DNA of 64,000 nt from Capsicum annuum (Eukaryota > Streptophyta > Magnoliopsida > Solanales > Solanaceae). The position numbers were made by a program, and so were the translations under genes. The stretch's first letter is position 1. The number at the start of each line of letters is the position of its first letter. The notes under the pieces are model-generated. The model was given only the letters and a program-made list of their open reading frames with translations, was not told the origin of the DNA and did no database searches. Below, piece by piece: positions 9,743 to 20,459 of this stretch. The stretch is from the NCBI RefSeq assembly GCF_002878395.1, contig NW_025861879.1, positions 46,216-110,215 of the forward strand, read 5' to 3'.

Positions 9743-11299
9743 GTCAAAACAGGGAACAGGACTTAGCATAAAATAAAATATTAACCTAGACTACGTATCT
9801 TAATTGTCATAAATAGGAATGCAATAGCTATATGGGTTCAGCTTCCCCTACTTAAAAGGCCCAAGTGCGTGTTATCCGCACAAACCGAAGGTATCAAGGA
9901 AGACCACAGAATGCCCTGACCCCATATCAATCCAAGATATATATATATATATATATATAGTTTTACAAGAACACAGTCATCAATACCAACCCTCACACTA
10001 GAGAACTTGAGTTTCCAGTACTTCATGACATAGCTACTTAACACCTATAAAGTGCAATTTAAAACAAGTTTCACATAACCCATTCATTTAACCATGGTAT
10101 GACACATTAAGGTACACCATATTTATTGTCATACCCTTACGCTTGCAAGCTTAAACTTATGCCATTTTAATTATATTTCATTACATGTGGAAATACCTTG
10201 ACCCTCTTTGATCATTAAATCAAATTTTGGGTAATGCCTCGACTCCTTTCAGTTAACACACTGCTAACAAGGTCTTAAAAATCCATGTTCGTTATTTAAC
10301 CATTTATGAAATGCAATAGTATGGGTGAGTAAGTCAACCTAAGTGACAATACCAAAATTCGGAGCCATTTACACAAGTGGGTTGAGGGAACCGAAGTTCC
10401 AAACTAATTTCAATACCAAAATCATCAATTTGGGGGAATGCCTCGACCCACATTCTAATTCTCACACCCATGCACCCCATTAGCTCAAAAAAATTCAATT
10501 CAAAGAAACAAAAATTCATAATAATCAAGGGAAAACAATTTAAACAATTTACATCTCAAAGCCCTCAATCCATAATTCGAAATTTAGCATTAAAACCATG
10601 CAATTAATAAACCAAATCATGCAATAATGAAAATACAAGTTTAGGGAGAGAAATACATGCCTTAATCACCAAGAAATTAGAAGAATAAATCACCCATAGA
10701 GCCCTAGATAACCAATTTCTTGAAACCTTAGCCCTGTCTTTTAATGGGGAATATGAGAGAGTTTAAGAAAGTGTGTACAATTGATAAGTGTTGAAAATAG
10801 GGTCCCCATGGTGTTTTATGTACGTGTGGTCTATGGGAGATGACGGAATTGACCCTAATGCCTTTACTTAAAAATGCTGGAATTTACCTGCCAGCCGCTA
10901 TGGGTCACCCTACAACCTTTAACAACTGGATACTTGTCATCCCTTGACTCGTAGTTAAGGCAGAGTCCTTGGGCACAAACACTGTTGACCCTACGACTCT
11001 CACCATAAGACTCGTCAAGAGACCCTGCGACTTGTAGGATCCTAGTCATAACAAAGACATAGGCATTTGGGGTACACATGACCACCTTCCAATTTGGAAA
11101 CCATGACTCATAATGAGTCATTATGAATCGTGACTCCTAGTTGTAATCGAGATAGTAGCATAGGTAGTACTTACTTGTCAGATAATGATTTGGCTCATAT
11201 GACTCATAAGGGCACCTACGACTAGTAAGGTGAGTCGTTGGCTTGGAAGTGAGTTGAAAAACCTAGAAATTTTAAAGACACAAAATTCGGGGTGCTACA
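9415..11299 (-). repeat. LTR D of a minus-strand Tekay-like element, truncated
   Basis: On the plus strand it reads backwards from its U5 side to its U3 start, ending in GGGGTGCTACA (the TG-start of the LTR in its own sense). It aligns by eye with LTRs E and F: the block around CATCACGTGGG at 9590, the AACATGTAACTTAGGA block, the AT repeat, and a U3 segment with many short inverted repeats. It lacks roughly the 270 bp corresponding to the beginning of E, presumably lost at the Athila border. AT microsatellites lie at 9711-9739 and 9937-9959. Confidence 0.6.
9711..9739. repeat. (AT)n microsatellite in LTR D
   Basis: About 14 AT units. A second run lies at 9937-9959 in the same LTR. The equivalent place in LTR E carries a shorter run at 12012-12027, and LTR F has only scattered ATs there. 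Confidence 0.9.
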
Positions 11300-13315
11300 T
11301 TCTCATATCCCAAGTCCAACGGGGACAGGTTACCGCTCCTGTTACCCAACCCAACAAACCAAATACATGCCTTGAATTCTATGAATTCCGACCATACAAC
11401 AAGATACAATATCAGTGCAACCTAAGACTCTAGGATAGGTCTATAACCATGACCAACCCAAATAAGTCCAACCATGGAATACCCAACTGATAACCAAAAC
11501 CATAAAACAATCCATACATCTCATACCAAATGAGTTTGAATATATATATATATATATATAATCTAAAGAAAAAGAGGATGTAATAATAATAAATTGTCCA
11601 ATAGTATCAACCCCTATACCAATGCCAATACTAAGGCTGACTCCCCTACCGAAACCATTCATTCCAACCCATAGTAGTCAGATAAAGTCTCCAACCAAAA
11701 GAAAAACAATATCCGATTGGGACATGCCCCTAACCATAGCCAAAACCATGTTTATGAAATGACCAAAGTATGTAAAAATATCCATTGTATGAAATGGATC
11801 CTTTCGAAATATAGAAGCTCACCACTTCAATCAAACCAAGTTGATCCTGAATCCGATCACGTAGCAGGAGTAGAATGGTCGGGTCCTACATCACATGGGG
11901 ATACAGTTGCCCGAAGATGGGTTAGTGGGTGAATGCTAGCAAGTAATCAAGATAAGGATAAAATAATGTCAACCTTAAGACCAAGTAAACCAACTATATG
12001 TATTCACAACCTTATATATATATATATTTATATATAATTATACTGGGAAAGAAAACCCGATTTAGCATGCCATTAAAATCATTAACCTGAGAATGTGTAG
12101 CTTTATCATCCTGGAACCACCCACGAGTTATATAGATCCAGTGTAACCCTCTGAACATTTCCTGATATGTGTAGCCACACGAACCAGAGATACCATAGGA
12201 GTAGAGGGGTCCTGAGTACCATTTACTCTCCATGATACGTATGTACAAGTGTATTTAGGGGATTCCCGTGTACCTTATAAGTATCATAATGGTCATCATA
12301 ACCAATCCTCATGTCGGTGAATATCAATTTCCAGTGTCCGTCTATTAGACTCACACCTTCATGGTTAGCTATCACACCCCACAATTATTGCCCAATTAAA
12401 ACCATTACAACACGACCAAACGACTATTCCACTTATCATTAACCAAGTTTATAAGTAGTGGTATCGTCATATCGACTATAGATTACAAGCAATGTCCTTA
12501 GCAAAACTTTTATAGAAGAAGGGATTCCCAGGTACCTATAGATTATAATATTAAGTTGACAAGTGATCATTATTATACTTTCTTGGGGGATTCCTTTGTA
12601 CCCCACAAGGCTTTCAATTAGATCAACCATAAATACTAAGACCTTACCATTTAACCCTTCCAAACTATTTAAACCATTTATACCATCAAGGGTTCCATTA
12701 CCAAGTTATTCCATGCAATAGTTCCATTAAAAGTTCAACAATGTAGTAAAAGTATTCTCATAGGCATTTTATTAAACATATTGGAGGCAGAGTATTTCCA
12801 AAGCCAAAACAAAGTACTAATTAATCATTCCCATGCAACCAAATGTCTAAACCACCATTAAAGCATGTAAATCCATAATTAAAATAAGGAAAAACCATAC
12901 CATAACATTTATAACTAAAAACCCCAACATATATTTGAAAACCCAAACCATACAATAGTTATGCCATGAAAATAATTTATAACACATACCTTTAGTTGGA
13001 ACTAACAATGAGGGAGGAGTAACATGACTTATATTGAGAAAAATATTAGAAAAAATACCCCTATAAGCCTCAACTGACCACCTTGAAGGAAACCCTAGCT
13101 TTTGCTTAACCCAAGAGCCTTGAGAGATTTTTAAGAGAGTTTAGAGTGTTTGAGTTATTAAAAATAGGTTAATGAAGCCCCAAAAAGTGTTTTTATTCAT
13201 GGGTTCCTAAGAAGTTTTAAGAAGAAATGTCTAGAATACCCCCACTTAAATTGTATAAGAATCCCATAAGAGGGTATAACCAACCCTCTCATTCATAACC
13301 TAGGGTACAAGTGGT
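11300..13315 (-). repeat. LTR E, first part (interrupted by element C)
   Basis: It starts directly after the end of LTR D, with no internal region between them. It aligns with F from the start: CCCAAGTCCAACGGGGACAGGT against F's CCCAAAATCGGGACATGT, then GTTACCCAACCCAACAAACC against GTTAACCCAAACTAACC. An (AT)n run lies at 11540-11561. It stops at 13315 where element C begins and resumes at 22741. Without C the LTR is 2393 bp, close to the 2400 bp of F. Confidence 0.65.
13311..13315. other. Target-site duplication, left copy, element C
   Basis: GTGGT immediately precedes the TG of element C. The right copy at 22741-22745 is ATGGT, so four of five bases agree; one has mutated. Confidence 0.65.
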
Positions 13316-15518
13316 TGTAAGACCCTGCAAAGTCCTATTCATTTTAGTCCTATATAGCATGCCAAAAGAGGTTCCAGATTTTGAAACTTTTAGCTAAGTG
13401 TTGACACTTATACTTATTTTTAGCATTGATATTTTAATGGCATTATTTTTGACCTTTTTGGCCTTAGATTATTGATTTTTAAATTGATTCATGATCATCA
13501 ATGTCAATAGGTCATATTGGTGAGTTTTAAAATTTTCAAACATCATTTGAGTTGAGTTTAGATGGACAAAATAGCAAGCCAACATGATTTTAATGCATCA
13601 CATTGGCTATCGCATTGTACCAATCCATGGGGTGCATCAGTGATCAGGTCGATCCCATCAACGTGGTGTGTCACCTATTGCATCACTGGGATTGTTTTTA
13701 TCATTAAATTATGAGTTCATAAGGGAATTTAGGTCCTTCTCTCCTCACAAGATTAAGGAAAAACACAAAATTAAGCTCCCAAAAGGGCAAAGTACGTTCA
13801 TTCTTCTCAAAATCCTCTAAAGAAATGAACCCTAGTTCATCAAGATGAAGTCTAAGTTCAAATAAATCCTGAAAAATCTTCATAAAATAAAAAATCAAGG
13901 TATGTTAGGTGTTCATCGTTGGGTTTTCTTCCACCCTTGGAGTTCAAGAACACTTTTCAAAACTTGAATTATGATTCCCATGATATGAATTCAATTATGC
14001 TCATGTTTGTATTGTTGTATAGGTTTCAATTAAAGATTTAATTATAAGTTTCACGAACATAAGATAACATGTGTGTTGATTGACGTAATTCATATGTTAA
14101 AACCCTTGAAATTGCAAGTTTAAGTTGTAGTCATTATGCTTATATGTTGTTAATTACCATGTGCATTAATTATGCTCCCAAGTGTTTGATAGACTTTCAT
14201 TTGAATCGAATAGTATAATCATGACATGTTAGCGTATGTTCTCATTCATGTAGAAGCTCATGACCTCCAAGTGTTAGAAAAAATATCTCAGTGAATGAAT
14301 TGTAAACAATTGACTATTGTTATGCATTCAAGATTTGCTATGCTTTATTATTGATGCTATTGAGTCTTGGGGGTATTTATTACTTTAAATCTAGTTGTTT
14401 ACTTAGTTTTAGTAGTTATAGAATAGTCTTAGGAAAAGTCAAGAATAGTAGTACTCAATTAGTAATAGAACTCAGACCAGTTCAGTCAGTCAACACAATA
14501 AGTGTCAGTTCAGTCAAGCCTAGTACAATCTAGTGATCAGTTTAGTGTAATTTTAGTTGGGCATAGGATTCAGCATTGAGTGAACCAAAGGATGGGGAAA
14601 TATTAGCCAGCAGAAGGTTTAAACCTTAGTAGCAGTCCCTGCATTACAGAACTACAAAGCCAACATAGGGTAAGTCATCCTCCTGCCAAAATAGGGTTGA
14701 CGCAATCATATATATATATTTCATGAGTCTTCCAGACAGATTAAGGTTGACCCAACATTGTTAGTATCTCATGGCAAGGTGCTAACACCCTTTCTACTGG
14801 GGTCACATGTTGGACCCCAACTCAGTCTTTATCGGGGTATGTTGGTTAGATGAACACTCCCACAGGTACAGTTTCATTCTAAGCATTCAATAAATAACTC
14901 AATTAGATTTACAGAACCATGGCTATTAGTTATCAGTTACTTAGCCATTAGAATTCAGTACTCAGTTTGAGCATAATCTCAGATACATGATATATATCTA
15001 CATGCACAGTATTGCAAGTTTAGTATGTACAGTAGTTGCAGTTTTACATGTATACTTATCCAGTTACTTCATGATGTGCATTTTCTCTATGATGTCTTAT
15101 ATAATAGGTTCAGACGTACAGGTTCTTAATCATACTTAGCATCTCAGGATATTAGCGATAGATTTAGTAGTGAGTCCTTATCCTTTATGGATATTATTTT
15201 ATTTTAGCATTTCTGTAGATTTATTATGTACAAGAGTCGGTGTTAGTTGGGTACTTCTCCAATCAACTGTAAATTCAGATAGTTAGAGGCTTTCAGACTA
15301 GATGACTTCAGGAAGATGTACAGTATTTTTAGCATTATTATTAGTATTAAGTATTTTTTTAAGTTTATGAACGTTATGAAATTTTTAGCCTAACTTCATT
15401 ATATATTTTTAGTATTATTATTCAGTGTTCACTGCAGGTACCAATCATAGGTTAGCTTGTGATCTTCCAGAGACGTCAGCTCCATGTGATGCTTTGTGAG
15501 TAGTCTCGGGGCATTACA
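13316..15518 (+). repeat. 5' LTR of element C
   Basis: It begins with TGTAAGACCC and ends with GCATTACA. A segment at 13590-13690 is richer in G and C and contains short GCATCA-type inverted motifs. Relative to the 3' LTR it is 78 bp shorter, mostly through loss of a block after GATGTGCATTT near 15080. It should carry the promoter; I could not fix the TATA box or transcript start. Confidence 0.9.
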
Positions 15519-15522
15519 AACT

Positions 15523-15535
15523 TGGTATCAGAGCC
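15523..15535 (+). other. Primer-binding site of element C
   Basis: TGGTATCAGAGCC, a perfect match to the plant initiator tRNA-Met primer site, lies four bases after the LTR end. Confidence 0.9.
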
Positions 15536-15738
15536 TAAGGTTCTAAAGAGCCCTGGGAGTCTAAAATCTATGTCAAGTAGAGTCTTGTACATGGGTGTGT
15601 AGTGCACCACACTTATGGACAAGAGGCTATGAGGTATGTTTAGGAAAAAATTTCCCTTCTTTCAGTATTTATATCATGTGAGTGAGAATGCGCTTAAGTT
15701 AAACTCTCTACCTAATAAAATTTACCTTTCTATTTATA

Positions 15739-16850
15739 GATCTTTCCTCCCAAAAAGTCCAACAAAAGAAAGACTGGGAACCAACTAACACCTCCACCAA
15801 TTCAAAAATATCCCCTGAATGAGCATGTTTTGCATGCAGAATTTAGGGCAGCTTTCACCACTCTAGCCTATTTTGTGGCAGCACTGAATGATTGACAAGT
15901 TGCTATTCAGGCCAACTAAGTGGAAAAGTATGTCGTAGCCAGAATTTAGGACTTAACCCGTATGAACCATCATGCATTTTCAGTGTCTAAGTCTGAAGAG
16001 GACCCACAGAAATTCCTTGACATGGTACAGAAGGTAACAAACATTATGGGGGTAACCGTGAGTCAGAGTGCTGAGTTAGCTGCTAATCAGTGTTAGAATA
16101 TGGCTCATACATGGTTTAACAAGTGGAAGGTAGATAGGGCCGCAGATTCAGGGCCTATTGAAGGGAAGGAGTTTTCTACTGCCTTTCTAGATAGGTTCTT
16201 CCCATAGGAGTCAAGGGAAGCCAAGGTTTTAGAATTCATTAACCTGAAGCAAGGCAACATGACAGTGAAGGAATATTCCCTTAATTTTACTTAGTTGGCC
16301 AGGTATGCTTCTCATGTGGTAACTGATAGCAGGTCGAAGATGAGTAAGTTTATGCTTGGTGTATCTGTAAGTGTGGTCAAGGAGTGTAGGACCATAATAC
16401 AAATTAAGAAGATGGACTTGGCTAGGTTGATGGTCTATGCTCAACAAATTAATAAGCATAAAACTGAGGAGAAAGAGGGGGAGAACAAGAATGCTAAAAT
16501 AGTTAGCTTACATTTTTCTTATCCTAAGTCAGAAGGTGGTAATCATCCTTTATTCTACCAAAAATCCTTAGTCCTAGCTCCGTCCTCAGCTAGTGCTCCG
16601 ATGCCTAAATTCAAAAATGGTACTAAGGATAGGGCGCTAGGATCTAAATCTCAGGGTAGTGTTGGCAGTGATAGAACAAATCCTCTTTGTTAAAAGTATG
16701 GTAGAAACCATTAGGGTATCTGCAGGACTGGAAGTGATGTATGTTTTGAATGTCACAAGCCAGTCCATAGGATCAGAGAGTGTCCTCATATGGGTTCACA
16801 GAGTGAGCATAATCATCCCCCAGCTCAGTCTGGTTCCCTGTCTCAGTAGG
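15739..16850 (+). pseudogene. Gag of element C, Tekay type
   Basis: Gag builds the particle and binds the RNA. The N terminus PPKKSNKRKTG lacks its ATG (the codon now reads ATC). The acidic-hydrophobic capsid blocks follow: HAEFRAAFTTL, EEDPQKFLDMVQKV, TWFNKWKVDR, FSTAFLDRFFP, REAKVLEFINL, VKEYSLNFT, SKMSKFMLGVS. The longest open stretch is 16295-16693. Two zinc knuckles follow: the first has lost a Cys (C-x-K-Y-G-R-N-H), the second is complete as CX2CX4HX4C at 16742-16783 but with the usual Gly before His replaced by Val. In-frame stops are mostly TAG at expected CAG or TTG codons. Confidence 0.85.
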
Positions 16851-16939
16851 GTTCCACTTCTAGTGCCACCAGTGGGCAATGCCCAAATAGGCTCTATGTA
16901 CTTCAGTTCTAAAAGCACCAAGAAAGTTCTGTTCATATG

Positions 16940-17440
16940 GTCACTGTTATGTTACAAGTTTACTAGTTACTTATTTATGCTTTGCTAGATCCAAGAGCTT
17001 CATTGTCTTTTATAACTCCTTACATTGCTATTGACTTTGAAGTCGATCCTAAAATATTAGCAGAACCCTTCTCAGTCTCTAGCCTAGTGGGAAAATCTAT
17101 CATAGCCCGATGGGTATATAGGAATTGCCCAATTGTTGTATCTCAGAAAGTTACTTCAGTAGACATAGTAGAGTTAGAGATTATGGATTTTGATGTCATT
17201 CAAGGCATGGATTAGGTCTATTCATTCTATGCCTCGGTTGATTGTGGAACCAGAGTTGTCTATTTTCACTTCCCAAATAAACCTATTCTTGAATGGAGGG
17301 GTAGTACCACAACTCTTAAGGTTCAACTTATTTCATACCTTAGAGCGAGAAAAATGATATCCAAAGGGTGTATCTATTATCTTGTATGAGTCAAAGACTC
17401 TAGTTCTAAGACTGCTAACCTTGAGTAAGTTCTAGTAGCA
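16940..17440 (+). pseudogene. Protease of element C
   Basis: The active site reads ALLDPRASLSFITPY from about 16976. Relatives in this window have LLDPGA, so Gly is replaced by Arg, which should abolish an aspartic protease. A hydrophobic Ile-Val-rich region follows (IVVSQKVTSVDIVELEIMDF) and the block FDVIQGMD, where the expected Trp codon is a stop. After that the linker EDLLGV leads to reverse transcriptase. The domain is fused to gag in the usual single polyprotein. Confidence 0.8.
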
Positions 17441-18250
17441 AATTAATTTCTAGGTGTGCTTCCTGAAGATCTTCTTGGAGTTTCTTTCGATAAGAAAATT
17501 TACATCGAAACAGACCTTCTTCCTGATACTCACCCTATTTGTATTACACTATACATAATGGCTCCAACTAAGCATAAAAAAATTGAAGGAACAGTTGAAG
17601 GATCTCCTAGATAAGAGATTCATCAGGTCCAATGTTTCTCCATGGGGTGCACCAATTTTATTCATGTGCAAGAAAGATGGTTCTCTCAGAATATGTATTA
17701 ACTACCATCAGTTGAAAAAATTCACCATCAAGAACAAGTATCCATTTCCTAGAATCGATGACTTATTTGACCAAATTCAGGGTGTCAGTTACTTATCTAA
17801 GATAGACCTCAGATCAGGATATCATCAGCTCAGAGTCAGAGAATATGACATTCCAAAAATAGCTTTCAGAACTTGATATGGTCACTTCAAATTTTTAGTC
17901 ATGTCATTTGGTGTTACCAATACCCATCAGCTTTATTAATGACATTCTTGTCTACTCCCACAGTAAATATTATCATACAGACCATTTCAGAATAGTATTA
18001 CAGACTCTCAGAGCCCATCAATTGTTCACCAAATTCAGTAAATGCAAATTTTGGCTAAGGTTAGTAGCTTTTCTTGGTTATATAATTTCCAATGATGGCA
18101 TTAGAGTTGATCCTCAAAAGACCGAAGTAGTGAGAAACAGGCCTAGACCCATCTCTCCATTAGATATCAAGAGTTTTTTAGGTTTGGCTGGCTATTATCG
18201 ATGATTTGTTGAAGGATTTTCATCTATTGAATCCCCATTGTCTAGATAGA
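17441..18250 (+). pseudogene. Reverse transcriptase of element C, with catalytic box damaged
   Basis: The first half is open at 17583-17876: [32 protein letters not shown], then [19 protein letters not shown] with the first catalytic Asp. A TGA replaces Arg after FRT. About 75 bp between GVTNT and the catalytic box are missing, removing the MDLMNRVF-type helix. The box itself reads FIND at 17932-17943, with the first Asp of the family's FIDD changed to Asn. The second open stretch, 17908-18204, runs to RSFLGLAGYYR-like sequence. This enzyme would be dead even if read through. Confidence 0.9.
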
Positions 18251-18985
18251 CTAAAAAGAAAGTCAAGTTCCAGTGGTTAGATTCTTGTGAGAAGAATTTT
18301 TAGGAGTTGAAGGCTCAACTCACAACAGCCTCAGTTTTAACTTTGCTCGACGGTTCAGATGGATTTTTTTGTATATTGTGATGATTCCATAGTTGGCTTG
18401 GGGTGTGTGTTGATGCAGAAGGGTAAGGTTGTGGCCTATGCATCTAGATATCTTAAACCCCATTAAAATATTATCCCGCCCATGATCTTGAGTTAGCAAC
18501 TATTGTGTTTGTATTAAATATTAAGAGGCACTATATGTATGGGGGTGCAAGTTGATGTGTTCACAGACCACAAAAGCTTGTAGAATGTATTTTCTCAGAA
18601 GACTTGAACTTACATTAGAGAATGTGGTTAGAGTTGTTGAACAATTATGACATGAGTGTTTAGTATCATCCAGCCAAGGCCAATATAGTGGCAAATACCC
18701 TCAGTCGGTTGTCCGTGGGTAGTGTTGCTAACTTTCAGAATGGTAAGAAGAAGTTAGTTTATGAAGTTCATTAGCTTGCCAGAATAGGTTTCTGTTTTGT
18801 TGATTTGGCTGAGGGTAGTGTTTGGGTGAAGAATAGTTCAGTCTTCTTTGGTTTCTAAAGTAAAAGAAAATTAGGAACAAGATCCCAGTTTAGTTAAGTT
18901 GAAAAAGTTAGTCAGAGACAAGAAGGTCAAGGTTTTCTCCCAAGGGTGAGATGGTGTGTTGGATTGTTAAGGTAAATTATGTGTG
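18251..18985 (+). pseudogene. RNase H of element C and linker
   Basis: Fragments in three frames: the [20 protein letters not shown] block (Asp kept), ASRYLKPH, a frameshifted DLELA region near 18485, VDVFTDHKSL with its Asp kept, and a degraded WLELL region. The linker ends near 18985 at the start of integrase. At least eight stops or frameshifts are present. Confidence 0.8.
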
Positions 18986-19870
18986 CTATGTGTATATGGT
19001 GTGAGGCAGCAAATTTTTGCCGAAGCACATAGTGCACATTACTCGATTCATCCAAGGGCCACAAAGATGTACGAGACTTATGGTTTGTCTATTAGTGGAG
19101 TGTGATAAAAAGAGATATTATAGAGTTTGTAGCAAAGTGTTCCATGTGCCTGCAGGTTAAGACTGAGCCTTAGAAGCCTAGTGGTTCCATGCAGGAGTTC
19201 AGTATTCCCATATGGAAGTCGGAGGAAGTGAACATGGACTTTGTGATGGGTTTTCCTTATACTCATCGTCAACATAATTCGATTTGGGTCATTATAGACA
19301 GGATGACCAAATCAGCCCATTTTTTGCTAGTTCATACTACCTATGTAGCTGAGGACTATTCCAGGCTCTATATCAGAGATTTTATTATGTTGCACGGTGT
19401 TCCGTTGTCTATTATTAAGATAAAGGTACGCAATTTACCTCAGTACAACTTTCCATCCTCATACAGATAGTCAAGCAGAAAGGACAATTTAAAATTTAGA
19501 AGATATGTTAAGAGCGTGTGTCATTGACTTTAAGGGTAGTTGGGATGACCACTTACCTTTGATTGAGTTCCTATATAATAACATCTATCATTCTGGTATT
19601 CAGATGACTCCGTTTGAGGCTCTTTATGGGAGAAGATATAGATCTCACATTTGTTAGTTTGAGGTAGGTTAGGCTATGGTAGTTGGGCCTGACTTGGTGT
19701 TTGATGCTTTAGAGAAAGTGTAGTTAATAAGAGAGAGGCTTAAGGCATCTCATATCCGACAGAAATCTTATGCATAAGTGAGAAGGAAACACCTTGAATT
19801 TGAGATTAATGATTATGTGTAATTGAAAATCTCTCCCATAAAGGGAGTGAAGAGGTTTGGTAAGAAGGGG
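18986..19870 (+). pseudogene. Integrase of element C
   Basis: The zinc-binding part shows AHSAHYSIHPRATKMY near 19026 and SMCLQVK near 19143. The core is open at 19189-19470: NMDFVMGFPYTHRQHNSIWV with the first Asp. The second Asp is lost where the family SIISD reads SIIKI. DSQAERTI near 19470 keeps the Glu. The C-terminal part [26 protein letters not shown] and QKSYA follows. There are multiple stops. This is the insertion enzyme of the element, inactive in this copy. Confidence 0.9.
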
Positions 19871-20242
19871 AAATTTAGTCCCTGATATGTTGGTCCTTAC
19901 AGTATCCTGAGTCATTTTAGTAAGGTAGCTTATGAGCTTAAGCTGCCTGCAGACTTAGCATCAGTGCGCCCAGTGTTTCACGTCTCCTTGCTTAAGAAGG
20001 GCATAGGTGGCCCAATAGTTGTACTCCCTGTAGAGAGTGTAGATGCTCAGAATACTCTCTCTGATCATGAAGTCCCTATCAAAACTCTTGATCGTCAGAT
20101 TCACAAACTAAAGAACAAAAAAGTTCCTTTGGTGAAAGTTCTTTTATGGAATCAGTCCATTGAGGGAGCTACTTGTGAAGCAGAAGCAGACATGTGAACT
20201 AAGTATTCTCACCTCTTGTCTGCAAACTTAGACTTAGCCTAA
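19871..20242 (+). pseudogene. Integrase C terminus with chromodomain, element C
   Basis: The block KVAYELKLPADLASVRPVFH is followed by VSLLKKGIGGPIVVLPVESV, IKTLDRQIHKLKNKKVPLVK and EGATCEAEADM. This is the C-terminal chromodomain arrangement that defines Tekay chromoviruses and is thought to steer insertion to heterochromatin. The open stretch is 19964-20197, ended by a TGA where Arg is expected. The Trp of the family's TWEAE is Cys. The natural end is the TAA at 20240-20242. Confidence 0.85.
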
Positions 20243-20446
20243 GGTAGCAGTCTTCCTTAGATTTACTTTATTCCATGCTCATTTAAAGTTGCATAACATT
20301 CTCATATCATTGATGCATTCATGAAATAGTCCAGTCACGTGTTGTGTCTCCAGAATTCAGTCATGCTTCAGTTATGCATGTCAGTGTAAGTACTGTTCCT
20401 CAGTTCCTCTCAGTTCAGTCAGTCTTATTCGAAGATGAATGTTCCT
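20243..20446 (+). other. 3' leader between pol and polypurine tract, element C
   Basis: Noncoding. It contains the TTCGAAGATGAATG motif just before the polypurine tract, shared with the other Tekay-like elements in the window (for example 34012-34023). Confidence 0.6.
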
Positions 20447-20459
20447 AAGGGGGAGATAT
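20447..20459 (+). other. Polypurine tract of element C
   Basis: AAGGGGGAGATAT lies immediately before the 3' LTR; it would prime plus-strand cDNA. Confidence 0.85.
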
